Positions 46,849 to 55,022 of a stretch of DNA of 64,000 bases are shown piece after piece. The DNA is taken from assembly GCF_038595065.1 (NCBI RefSeq), contig NZ_CP152003.1:3328001-3392000 (forward strand). The letters run 5' to 3'. A program made the position numbers and the translations under genes. The notes under the pieces were generated by a model. That model was not told the origin of the DNA. It was given only the letters and a program-made list of their open reading frames with translations, and did no database searches. The stretch comes from Sutcliffiella sp. FSL R7-0096 (lineage in GTDB: Bacteria > Bacillota > Bacilli > Bacillales > Bacillaceae_I). Every line of letters begins with the position of its first letter. Position 1 is the first letter of the stretch.

Positions 46849-47460
46849 CTACTTGAGAAGCAGCTGCAAAGCCTTCTTTACATATTGATCGGTTGTTAAA
46901 TCTTCCTTTTGCAAAGCAGGTACAACCTTCTTGATTTCCCTATCACCATATCCTAATACCTTCAAAGCTTCCAATGCTTCATCAAGTGCGGTGCTACTCC
47001 CACCAGGAACACTGACTTCCACGTCAGGCTGAAACAAATCAGGAAAGGCACTTGGTACTAGATCATTCAATTTGCCTTTCAAATCAAGAATTATCTGCCT
47101 AGCTGTTTTCTTTCCGACTCCAGGAAATTTCACCAAGAATTTTTCATCTTCGTTTTCAATGGCATGAACAACTTGTGCCGGCTGTCCGGAAGCCAAAATA
47201 GCAAGCGCCCCTTTGGGCCCAATCCCTGTGACATTCAAGAGTTTCATGAACAAGTTCTTATCTTCTCGTGTTTTAAAGCCGTAAAGGGCCAATATATCTT
47301 CTCTCACATGTTGATATGTATAAATGGTCACTTCTTTATCCGCATCTACGCGGTAAATGAAAGGATTGGGGGCATTAACTTGATAACCCACTCCCATCAC
47401 TTCCACCACGACATATTCCGGTGACACATATGCCACAAAACCTTTGATAAAATCAATCAA
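46849..47460 (-). CDS. ruvA: Holliday junction DNA helicase subunit RuvA
   Basis: A 203-residue protein with an N-terminal OB fold ([20 protein letters not shown]), tandem HhH motifs ([15 protein letters not shown] and [20 protein letters not shown]) and the C-terminal domain that binds RuvB. The start is TTG 47458-47460 after AAGGGGAG, which gives MIDFIKG as in other Bacillus RuvA. An upstream TTG at 47487 would add nine residues and destroy that fit. Confidence 0.93.
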   Translation of the reverse strand: MIDFIKGFVAYVSPEYVVVEVMGVGYQVNAPNPFIYRVDADKEVTIYTYQHVREDILALYGFKTREDKNLFMKLLNVTGIGPKGALAILASGQPAQVVHAIENEDEKFLVKFPGVGKKTARQIILDLKGKLNDLVPSAFPDLFQPDVEVSVPGGSSTALDEALEALKVLGYGDREIKKVVPALQKEDLTTDQYVKKALQLLLK

Positions 47461-47581
47461 CGTCCAAATACTCCCCTTTATGTTCAACTTCTATTCTCCA
47501 TTTTACCATGAATAGAACAAACAATCGGCTCAAAAGAAAAAGATAGCATAATTTAATATAATTGTTAAGCATACAACGCTA

Positions 47582-47613
47582 AAAAAACAGACCAGCAGAG
47601 TGCCGGTCTGTCT
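47582..47613 (-). terminator. Terminator after bofC
   Basis: ACAGACCGGCA, a loop, TGCTGGTCTGT and a T run on the minus strand, immediately after bofC. Confidence 0.85.
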
Positions 47614-48178
47614 ATTGTTTATTGGTGGTATAAGGCTTGAAGGTTTCAAGCACCTGTACATAGTCATCCTTGTTCACCACTTTAATTCCGCCTTTTAATT
47701 GTTCATGCTGGTGGCTTTCCAGCTTGCCGACATCAATTTGGAAAAAGGATTGAATGATCTTGGATGCTTCTGTGGGCTTCCCTTCATAAATAGTCAGAAT
47801 GCCTTCTTCAGAGATACCGAAATAACCGTTCGACTTCAAGAGTGGGGAGATATCGTCAATATACTGTTGAAACACTACTTGCTCACTATCAAGATCGATG
47901 ACTTGCCAATCCTCATATTGAGCCCAGAAATCCTCCATTGCCCAAACAGTTTCATCCAGGATCTCTTCACTGACTTCTCCATCCAGATAGATTCGCTCCA
48001 AGACGACCTTCAGTGTCAAAGGACCACTTACTTCAAATGCATCCTCCAATACCTCTTCATCTACATATTCATTCTCATCTGCAGCACCTTCAAATGTGGC
48101 AAACGTATAAAACAATCCAAACGCGGTTGCAAAAACTGTGACAAGTAAAATCCACTTTTTTAGTATGATGGGTTTCAT
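47612..48178 (-). CDS. bofC: Forespore regulator BofC
   Basis: A 188-residue exported protein: N-terminal signal/anchor (KKWILLVTVFATAFGLFYTF), then a BofC N domain (GPLTLKVVLERIYLDGEVSE) and the C-terminal domain (NGYFGISEEGILTIYEGKPT, FFQIDVGKLESHQHEQLKGG). In B. subtilis BofC is made under sigma-G, sits between the forespore membranes and restrains SpoIVB signalling to pro-sigma-K processing. It lies beside ruvA as in B. subtilis. Confidence 0.9.
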   Translation of the reverse strand: MKPIILKKWILLVTVFATAFGLFYTFATFEGAADENEYVDEEVLEDAFEVSGPLTLKVVLERIYLDGEVSEEILDETVWAMEDFWAQYEDWQVIDLDSEQVVFQQYIDDISPLLKSNGYFGISEEGILTIYEGKPTEASKIIQSFFQIDVGKLESHQHEQLKGGIKVVNKDDYVQVLETFKPYTTNKQ

Positions 48179-48328
48179 TGTTACATTGCCCCCTCACATT
48201 CTGTTTAGTTTAATTTCTAAGTAATTTGCTAGTCTTATCTTTTTTAGTTTGACCATATTTAGGAATAATAACCATGCAATGTGGATGATTTTTCTAATAA
48301 TATTGATAAAGAGATAAATCAGATACTA

Positions 48329-48437
48329 GTTGAATGTAGCGGAAGGTGTGCAGAGAGCGCGCAGAGAGACCCCGCATGGCCGGAGGAGGCTCAAGATCGC
48401 CCTCTGGATAAGTGAAGCAGTTTGCGGAAATCAACAG
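48329..48437. repeat. Dispersed repeat, copy 8, plus a detached fragment
   Basis: GTTGAATGTAGCGGAAGG starts the copy; AGAGACCCCGCA and GGAGGAGGCTCA are internal and TTGCGGAAATCAAC ends it. A separate 3' fragment, GAAGCGCCTGGAACGGAAG then TCAACTG, lies at about 48509-48534. This suggests a rearranged or partial second copy. The 48179-48588 gap between bofC and the coxA-like gene holds nothing else I can name. Confidence 0.7.
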
Positions 48438-48588
48438 TGGTATGAAACAGATTACTAAAATAATGTATTTTTTCAGTCGCCTTAAGTATTTTGAGAATGC
48501 TCCCTAGAAGCGCCTGGAACGGAAGTCAACTGTTTTGCATTTATCATCAAAAAACAGCCTCCATTAATCAGAGGCTGCTCAAAAGGGT

Positions 48589-49341
48589 TTATCTAGTCAT
48601 CGTACGTGTAAGTCCACGCATCGTATCATCCAAGTCTCGTAAGTGCCACTCGCCGTCCCTCAGGTCATTATCCACACTTTGGACCGTGTTATAGACACCT
48701 TCCTTTGTAGAAATACGTAACTCTTTGTTTTCCACAAGTGGTTTCACAGCACGTTGTACCTCACGCTTTAGATCACTTGTATCTGCATTGTTTTCGGGGT
48801 TTACTGCAACGATGACATCATCCCCATTGACAAGGGCACGTGCATTTCTCACTCCATCTACCTGCTCCGCACGCTTTACTAAACGATCGGCTAATCTGCC
48901 ATCGTAGATATTATAATAAGATGGGTTGCCGACATGATCTATGCCATTCAAGCTTTCGTGATAATTTCTATCTGTACGGCTGAAACGTGGAGTATCATAC
49001 CCGATGTTCATAAACCCTCTGTTGTCCGTTCTATTTCTTGTTTGTCTGACTCCCTTGTCCTTATTACGTCTTACTCTGTTTTCGTCATAGACAACAGAAC
49101 GGTCCAGTATTTCATTCAAAGGACCATCATTATCTTCCAGAAGACGGGCATTGCCCCTTTCTTCCGGTTCGCGACGTGTACGGTCATTGTTTACATAAGG
49201 ATTGTGTTCGCTTGTATAATAACCAATAGGTCTTGTTTCCTGATAATACCTATTGTCTGTTGCACTTTCCTTTTGGCCGCATCCAGCTAGACCGCCAACT
49301 AAAAGTGCCGCAGAGGTTACAGTGAATAGTGACTTCCTCAA
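48589..49341 (-). CDS. YhcN/YlaJ family sporulation lipoprotein (CoxA-like)
   Basis: A 250-residue lipoprotein: signal peptide with lipobox LAGCG, lipid Cys at 21. The middle is Asn/Arg/Asp-rich. The C-terminal YhcN/YlaJ domain has RLADRLVKRAEQVDGVRNAR, ALVNGDDVIVAVN and DLKREVQRAVKPL. The place between bofC and safA matches coxA, the spore cortex protein of B. subtilis. The start is TTG 49339-49341; its GGGGG binding site forms part of a long hairpin (see 49345-49417), which may limit translation. Confidence 0.82.
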   Translation of the reverse strand: MRKSLFTVTSAALLVGGLAGCGQKESATDNRYYQETRPIGYYTSEHNPYVNNDRTRREPEERGNARLLEDNDGPLNEILDRSVVYDENRVRRNKDKGVRQTRNRTDNRGFMNIGYDTPRFSRTDRNYHESLNGIDHVGNPSYYNIYDGRLADRLVKRAEQVDGVRNARALVNGDDVIVAVNPENNADTSDLKREVQRAVKPLVENKELRISTKEGVYNTVQSVDNDLRDGEWHLRDLDDTMRGLTRTMTR

Positions 49342-49344
49342 TGT

Positions 49345-49417
49345 AAAAACCCCCTAACGAGTCAGTTGAGTACAAAAGATGTACTCTCCATTAGGGTGAC
49401 AAGTTAAGGGGGTTTTT
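49345..49417 (-). terminator. Long hairpin between nadE and the coxA-like gene
   Basis: Minus-strand arms AAAAACCCCCTTAAC and GTTAGGGGGTTTTT can pair over a ~44-base loop that itself holds GAGTACATC/TTTGTACTC. The 3' arm ends in a T run like an intrinsic terminator for nadE, but it also supplies the ribosome binding site of the next gene, whose TTG start is three bases away. Confidence 0.7.
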
Positions 49418-49441
49418 ATTTTGTTAGTTCTCTCCAACTTC

Positions 49442-50182
49442 TTAAAATTTTGGAGGGCTGTATGCCAATTGACGTTTATGTTCCGTGCGTTTATGCATTC
49501 TATCAATGATTTGCTTGTCTTTTTCGGGAATTTCCTCACCCTTAAGGTAGCTGTCAATCATATTGTAAGTTGTTCCCATTTCGTTTTCGTCTGTTTGACC
49601 TTCCCATAGTCCGGCACTAGGTGGTTTATTAATGATGCTATCCGGTACTCCAAGCACTTTAGCCATTTCACGAACTTCGCCTTTGGTGAAATTCACAAGA
49701 GGTACTAAGTCCACTCCGCCATCTCCGTATTTTGTAAAATAACCGGTATGCCATTCAGCAGCATTATCTGTTCCAACTACCAGATACCCATAGTTGTTGG
49801 CTACTGCATAAAGAGTGGTCATGCGAAGGCGTGCACGTGTATTAGCATCACCAAGACGGGATGTTTCCTCGTTCCATTCGCCTTTTTCCTTCAATTGTTT
49901 TTCCATGGCGGAAAAAAGGACGGTATGTGTTTCAGAAAGATCGATGGTCGTGTGGGATATTCCACAGCTCTCGATTACTTCAAGTGCATATTCTTGGTCT
50001 TTAGGGTCACTTTTACACGGCATAATCACACCGAGGGAATCTTCAGGGAATGCTCTTTTGATGAGATGTGCGACGACTGCGGAATCGATTCCTCCACTAA
50101 CCCCGACAATTGCTCCATTTAATCCTGAATCCTTCACTTTTTCTTGAATCCATTGTACTAACTTGGCAATTTTTTCTTCCAT
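49442..50182 (-). CDS. nadE: NAD synthetase, ammonia-dependent
   Basis: A 246-residue enzyme that makes NAD from nicotinate adenine dinucleotide, ATP and ammonia. The PP-loop is VGVSGGIDSAVVAHL near residue 26. GTDNAAEWHTGYFTKYGDGG and VDLVPLVNFTKGEVREMAK are the substrate and adenylate region. There is no glutaminase domain. In B. subtilis nadE is elsewhere; here it stands between safA and coxA-like genes, near nadBCA, which places NAD synthesis genes close together. Confidence 0.94.
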   Translation of the reverse strand: MEEKIAKLVQWIQEKVKDSGLNGAIVGVSGGIDSAVVAHLIKRAFPEDSLGVIMPCKSDPKDQEYALEVIESCGISHTTIDLSETHTVLFSAMEKQLKEKGEWNEETSRLGDANTRARLRMTTLYAVANNYGYLVVGTDNAAEWHTGYFTKYGDGGVDLVPLVNFTKGEVREMAKVLGVPDSIINKPPSAGLWEGQTDENEMGTTYNMIDSYLKGEEIPEKDKQIIDRMHKRTEHKRQLAYSPPKF

Positions 50183-50214
50183 TACGTATTCTTCCCTCCA
50201 TTTGTCATTATTGA

Positions 50215-51189
50215 TTATTGTATCAGATTGTTGAAATTCGTCAAAAACTGTTTGCGATGATTCCAGGTAGAAATAAAAAAGGAAAGATTCGCATAACTAC
50301 TTGGTACCCCTTTTTCATCCCTTGTTTGGGAGAATGAATTCCCCTCTCTTAGGATGTCCATTGGAAAAGAAAGCGCCGTCCAACACCATGGATGCTTGTT
50401 GAGAAGATCCTCCAAAAAGAAATGCGTTCCAAACAGGGTCCTATCCCATCTAAGGAAAGGCAGAATTCTGCTAGCATACTGAACATAATCCCATTCAGCA
50501 GCCCCTATGGAAAGGAGGTCATAATCGATTAAATACACTTTATTATCTGTACTTCGAATAAAATTATGACTTGCGACATCCCCGTGCAGGACTACAGCTT
50601 CAGATTCCTTAAAATTGGAAGACAAGGCATCAAGCGCAAGATGACTATAGTATTGAATTTCACTAATTACTCCAGGATTAAACCATTTTGCTAAAAAAGG
50701 TACGTTCTGCTCAAATATTTCAATTCGTTTTCTCCACTTTTGCATCGTTGTTTCAACAGGTAGGTCTGGTAGGAGGTCAGGAAAAATCTTTTTGGAATGG
50801 TGATGAAAATCCCGGAGAACCATCAACCCATCCATCCTGTCCTCATTCTTCAAATAAGTGAACTTTCTTTTCGCAGAGAGAAAGCGTGTCAGCACCCAAT
50901 AACGCCCTTGTTCGTTCATCACGTACGTTCCTTGGCCAAACTGCTCATACATAAGACCGTTATGAAAACCGCTTTTATGCAGAAAGCGGCTGAAATGGAT
51001 GATGGAATCAAGGTTCCCGTATTCATAATAGCCCTTTATAATGTAACTTCCATCATCCGTTTGGATTTTGTAAAGATTATCTTTTATTTTATTGTAGGAT
51101 TGAATGTTCATATTTGTTTCATGTGCTAAACGGAAGAAAAGACGATTTCGATTGAAATCGTCCCTAAAAGTAGGTTGGTTAGTTTTCAT
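50215..51189 (-). CDS. CotS/APH-type phosphotransferase, probably spore coat associated
   Basis: A 324-residue kinase-like protein of the aminoglycoside/choline phosphotransferase fold. It has the catalytic VVLHGDVASHNFI (HGDxxxxN) and VYLIDYDLLSIG (Mg-binding Asp) motifs. The CotS/YtaA/YutH group of Bacillus spores has the same plan, and its neighbour is the coat morphogen safA, which supports a spore-coat role. The start is placed at an ATG (51187-51189) just inside the safA 3' end, so translation is likely coupled; three ATGs in a row (51187-51195) leave two residues in doubt. Confidence 0.78.
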   Translation of the reverse strand: MKTNQPTFRDDFNRNRLFFRLAHETNMNIQSYNKIKDNLYKIQTDDGSYIIKGYYEYGNLDSIIHFSRFLHKSGFHNGLMYEQFGQGTYVMNEQGRYWVLTRFLSAKRKFTYLKNEDRMDGLMVLRDFHHHSKKIFPDLLPDLPVETTMQKWRKRIEIFEQNVPFLAKWFNPGVISEIQYYSHLALDALSSNFKESEAVVLHGDVASHNFIRSTDNKVYLIDYDLLSIGAAEWDYVQYASRILPFLRWDRTLFGTHFFLEDLLNKHPWCWTALSFPMDILREGNSFSQTRDEKGVPSSYANLSFFISTWNHRKQFLTNFNNLIQ

Positions 51190-52675
51190 CATCATATTCT
51201 GGACCTTCGAAATCCGATCCTTCATTCCGCTCTTCATTAGTGTTTCCATAACCATAGCCTTGTGGATTATAATATCCCGAAGGTGCCATTGGGTAGCCGT
51301 AAGGGGCATAGCCATATGGAACATCGCTGCGATAGCCTTGTGGTGCTCCACAGCCACAGTCGCCACCAGAGCTGGTTCCTACTCCTGCTACCTGCTGTTG
51401 GTCACCACCCATCGGTCCGAAACCTGAACCGGGAGCAACCGGCCCCATCGGATAGCACGGATAACCGCCCATTCCACCCATCGGACCCATTGGCATTCCT
51501 TGTGGCATCATTTGTGGCATTCCCATTCCTTGCATACCTGGCATCATTTGCGGCATTCCCATTCCTTGCATACCTGGCATCATCTGTGGCATTCCCATTC
51601 CTTGCATGCCGTTTTGACTCATCTGATCCTGAACACCCATTACTGCGCTTTCCATCTCTTCATTACTCATGTTCGGCATTTGGCCCATTTGTTGCATCTG
51701 TTGCATTTGCTGCATCATTTGCTGTTGCATTTGACCATAATCCACGTCTGGGGATTCTTCGCCTTGTTGAACTCCCATTACTTGCGATTCATCCATTCCT
51801 TGCATTCCAGGCATCATCCCTGGCATTCCCATTTCTTGCATTCCAGGCATCATCCCCGGCATTCCCATTCCTTGTATTCCAGGCATCATCCCTGGCATTC
51901 CCATTCCTTGCATCCCAGGCATCATCCCTGGCACTCCCATTCCCTGCATTCCAGGCATCATTCCTGGCATTCCCATTCCTGGAGCTCCCCAGCCTGGTCC
52001 CCAACCATGGTGGTGATGGTGGTGTTTTGGCGGACACGGTGGTGGGCATAATCCGCTACCAGGTAAAACCGGTGAAATTGGATAGCACTCTTCCATATGA
52101 GGAGCTGGCTGTTCTACACCCAATACCTGCTCCGGGCTTTCCTCTTTCGGTTTTGGTATGTTCACAGGCATGTTAACATTTGGCATCTTTATGTTCGGCA
52201 TTTTCATGTTTGGCATTTTGATGTTAGGCATCTTCATGTTCGGCATCTTCTCATTAGGCATTTTTTCATTTGGCATTTTCATGTTCGTCGGCTGTTTCTG
52301 AAAGTAATTATTTACTTCCACTTCAGGAAAGTACGGTTTCAGCTGAGGCATCTTAGGTGTGTATGGTGTTTTCGGAGCCTCTTTAACCGGTTGTTCTTTC
52401 ACTGCAGGCTTTTTCGGCATTTCCTTATAGGGATGCTGCGCTTTCGGTGCCTGTACTCCCATCACTTGCTTTGGTGCTTCCTTCGTCACACCCATCACTT
52501 GGCTTTCTTTCTTGACAGGTACCCCTGCCATCGGCACTTTTATTTTCATTCCAGGCATAATCATGTCAGGATTGCTTAATTGTGAATTCGATTTCTTTAG
52601 CTCTTCGAAATTCACGTTATATTTCTGGGCAATCTTCCACAAAGTATCCCCTTTTTGGACAATATGGATTTTCAA
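51179..52675 (-). CDS. safA: Spore coat morphogenetic protein SafA
   Basis: A 498-residue protein. It has an N-terminal LysM domain (KIHIVQKGDTLWKIAQKYNV, then PDMIMPGMKIKVP, residues 2-~48), which in B. subtilis binds cortex peptidoglycan. Low-complexity tracts follow: KMPNxKMPN repeats, a His6 stretch (HHHHHHGWGPGWG), about eight GMGMPxMMPGMQ repeats, a Met/Gln-rich run, and a Gly/Tyr/Pro tail with a CGCG motif. VMGV recurs and may be an interaction motif. The start is TTG 52673-52675 after AAGGAGG. Confidence 0.92.
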   Translation of the reverse strand: MKIHIVQKGDTLWKIAQKYNVNFEELKKSNSQLSNPDMIMPGMKIKVPMAGVPVKKESQVMGVTKEAPKQVMGVQAPKAQHPYKEMPKKPAVKEQPVKEAPKTPYTPKMPQLKPYFPEVEVNNYFQKQPTNMKMPNEKMPNEKMPNMKMPNIKMPNMKMPNIKMPNVNMPVNIPKPKEESPEQVLGVEQPAPHMEECYPISPVLPGSGLCPPPCPPKHHHHHHGWGPGWGAPGMGMPGMMPGMQGMGVPGMMPGMQGMGMPGMMPGIQGMGMPGMMPGMQEMGMPGMMPGMQGMDESQVMGVQQGEESPDVDYGQMQQQMMQQMQQMQQMGQMPNMSNEEMESAVMGVQDQMSQNGMQGMGMPQMMPGMQGMGMPQMMPGMQGMGMPQMMPQGMPMGPMGGMGGYPCYPMGPVAPGSGFGPMGGDQQQVAGVGTSSGGDCGCGAPQGYRSDVPYGYAPYGYPMAPSGYYNPQGYGYGNTNEERNEGSDFEGPEYDDEN

Positions 52676-52790
52676 GGATTTTCCCTCCTTAGCAAAGTCT
52701 CTACAGTCTATGAGTTGTGTAGGCATTTTGCCACTATTCTTCACATCAACATATGCGTGAAAAAGGAAGTTTATGATAAAAAACATGGAC

Positions 52791-52822
52791 ACCGCAGGGA
52801 AAAAAGATATTTTCCCTGCGGC
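52791..52822 (-). terminator. Terminator hairpin upstream of safA
   Basis: CCGCAGGGAAAA and TTTTTTCCCTGCGG form a stem of at least 10 bp, followed on the minus strand by a GTGTCCATG and TTTTTTAT stretch. It lies ~250 bp after nadA, between it and safA. Confidence 0.7.
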
Positions 52823-52900
52823 GCCCATTTTTATTTTTTGCTATATTTTCTAACGTAGCTTTTCTTGAGAAGACCCTACTAACGAAGAACTTTTTAATAA

Positions 52901-52984
52901 AGTTCATGCCAAATGGAGGTGAGTCGATGTCAAAATGCCTCGAGTTCGTGCCAAAACACACCGAGTTGATGCCAAAACTTATTT
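52901..52984. repeat. Four tandem 21-bp units with AGTTCRTGCCAAAA
   Basis: Units begin at 52901, 52922, 52943 and 52964, exactly 21 bp apart, with consensus AGTTCRTGCCAAAAN. Spacing equals that of the array at 28.5 kb. It lies in the nadA-safA gap (52676-53071), which otherwise holds only a hairpin at 52791-52822. The plus-strand ORF over it encodes a heptad repeat and has no homology I recognise. Confidence 0.82.
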
Positions 52985-53071
52985 TCGCAGCTGTTACGCA
53001 CCTTTGCTCTCAACACAACAACAAAGTACACATAATGCATCCAGCAGCCCACTACCTAAGCACAGAAATTC

Positions 53072-54175
53072 TCAGGCATGTTCTAGCATTTTGTCCAAGG
53101 CAGAAATGGCGTGGTCTGCTATTTCTTTTTCTACAGTGATGCGATTGATGACCTTTCCTTTTTCAATGGATTCTAATGCCCATAATAGGTGAGGAAGGTC
53201 GATTCGATTCATGGTGAGACATGGGCACATGTTAGGGTTGAGCGATACAATGTCCTTGTCCGGATGCTGCTGGATGATTCTGTTCACCAGATTCATTTCG
53301 GTACCGATTGCCCATTTGCTTCCAGCGGGCGCTTTTTCGATTGTTTCTATGATATATTTCGTACTGCCTGCAAGGTCGCTTTGCTGCACCACTTCCCACG
53401 TGCATTCCGGATGGACGATTATGTTCATGTCAGGCTTCTCTGCTCTTAGCTCGGCAATATTGGCGAGCGTGAACTTTTCATGGACGGAACAATGGCCTTT
53501 CCAGAGGATGACCTTAACATTTGATGGGTCACCTTCGTATTCTAATTTGTCTGTAATCGGATTCCAAACAGCCATTTCATCAAGAGGAATGCCTAGATCA
53601 TAGGCTGTATTTCTCCCAAGGTGTTGATCTGGCAAAAATAAGATTCTTTCCTTTTGGGTAAATGCCCACTTTACCATTTTGTGCGCATTCGATGAGGTGA
53701 CGGTTGCCCCTCCTCTTTTTCCGCAAAATGCCTTGATGGCAGCCGTCGAGTTTACATAGGTGAGCGGCAGCACCGTATCGCCAAAAACCTGCTCCAACTC
53801 TATCCATGCACGTTCGGTCTGATGGATGTCTGCCATGTCAGCCATGGAACAGCCTGCACGCATATCCGGCAAAACCACCACCTGATCTTGATTTGTAAGG
53901 ATATCCGCAGTTTCCGCCATAAAGTGAACGCCACAAAAAACAATATTGGACGCTGTTGTCTCAGCAGCTGCTTGAGCCAACTGAAGGGAATCCCCCGTAG
54001 CATCCGCAAATTCAATCACTTCATCCTTCTGGTAATGATGGCCCGGTATAAAGAGGTCAGTTCCCATTCTTTCTTTTATTGCCTTTACTTTCGTTTTCAT
54101 TTCCCCTATTGACATATCATGATATTTTGTGGGCAACATCCCGTTGTCTTTTTTCACTAATTCTAATATATTCAC
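53072..54175 (-). CDS. nadA: Quinolinate synthase
   Basis: A 367-residue [4Fe-4S] enzyme that condenses iminoaspartate with dihydroxyacetone phosphate to quinolinate. Candidate cluster cysteines lie in [17 protein letters not shown] (Cys near 107), [11 protein letters not shown] and [11 protein letters not shown]. The length and three-Cys plan match B. subtilis NadA (368 residues). It is the third gene of nadB-nadC-nadA, 4 bp after nadC. Confidence 0.96.
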   Translation of the reverse strand: MNILELVKKDNGMLPTKYHDMSIGEMKTKVKAIKERMGTDLFIPGHHYQKDEVIEFADATGDSLQLAQAAAETTASNIVFCGVHFMAETADILTNQDQVVVLPDMRAGCSMADMADIHQTERAWIELEQVFGDTVLPLTYVNSTAAIKAFCGKRGGATVTSSNAHKMVKWAFTQKERILFLPDQHLGRNTAYDLGIPLDEMAVWNPITDKLEYEGDPSNVKVILWKGHCSVHEKFTLANIAELRAEKPDMNIIVHPECTWEVVQQSDLAGSTKYIIETIEKAPAGSKWAIGTEMNLVNRIIQQHPDKDIVSLNPNMCPCLTMNRIDLPHLLWALESIEKGKVINRITVEKEIADHAISALDKMLEHA

Positions 54176-54179
54176 CCTG

Positions 54180-55022
54180 TTAAACCCCTTTCATCCCAAC
54201 ATTAAAACTTATATCCAGCGCTCGTGCAGAATGGGTAAGGTAGCCGAGCGATATATAATCGACACCTGTTTCACGGTAGGAAGCGATAGTGCTAAGATTG
54301 ATCCCACCAGACGCTTCCGTAACGATATGCTTTGGTACATGTTGGATGTATTCTTTTATCTCTTCAGGTGTACGGTTATCAAACATGATGACGTCCACTC
54401 CAGCTTCCACTGCTTCCTGCACCTGTGCCAGTGTTTCTGTTTCGACTTCGATTTTGATCATATGGCCAATTTTCTCGCGCACTCGTTTTACCGCTTCTGT
54501 GATGCTACCGGCAAATTCGATGTGATTGTCTTTAATCATTACCCCGTCATATAATCCAAATCGGTGGTTATATCCCCCACCGCAAGTGACAGCATACTTT
54601 TCTATCATTCTTAATCCAGGTGTCGTTTTTCTAGTATCACAGACTTTTGAATGGTCACTTGAAAGGGTGGATACAGCTTCTGCAGTCAATGTGGCGATTC
54701 CGCTAAGTCGCTGAATCAGATTCAGGGATACACGTTCTGCACCTAAAAGTGCCCTCATGCTTCCTTCCACCGTTCCGATGACTTCCCCTTTTTCCATCCG
54801 CTCACCATCTTTTTTATAAAGGGTCACCGCAATGTTGGAATCAAGCATAGCAAATGCCTCTTGTATCACTTGTTGACCGACAAATACCCCATTCTCTTTC
54901 GATAGGAATGTCCCTCTCCCTTTTTCCTCTTTTTGAAATAGAACGTCGGAAGTGACATCCCTTTCTCCCATATCTTCTTTAAAAAAACCACGCAGCATCT
55001 CTTGCAGCATGATGGTATTCAT
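54180..55022 (-). CDS. nadC: Nicotinate-nucleotide pyrophosphorylase (quinolinate phosphoribosyltransferase)
   Basis: A 280-residue enzyme that makes nicotinate mononucleotide from quinolinate and PRPP. Signature regions are [40 protein letters not shown] and [20 protein letters not shown]. Its start overlaps the nadB 3' end by 44 bases, so the two are cotranslated. Confidence 0.96.
   Translation of the reverse strand: MNTIMLQEMLRGFFKEDMGERDVTSDVLFQKEEKGRGTFLSKENGVFVGQQVIQEAFAMLDSNIAVTLYKKDGERMEKGEVIGTVEGSMRALLGAERVSLNLIQRLSGIATLTAEAVSTLSSDHSKVCDTRKTTPGLRMIEKYAVTCGGGYNHRFGLYDGVMIKDNHIEFAGSITEAVKRVREKIGHMIKIEVETETLAQVQEAVEAGVDVIMFDNRTPEEIKEYIQHVPKHIVTEASGGINLSTIASYRETGVDYISLGYLTHSARALDISFNVGMKGV

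Noticed and set aside
51262-52176. 304-residue plus-strand ORF opposite safA
   Set aside because: Antisense shadow of the Met/Pro/Gly repeats of safA; composition is extreme and no start signal is present.
52906-53139. Plus-strand ORF over the second 21-bp array
   Set aside because: It runs antisense into nadA, and its repeat peptide follows from the DNA repeat.
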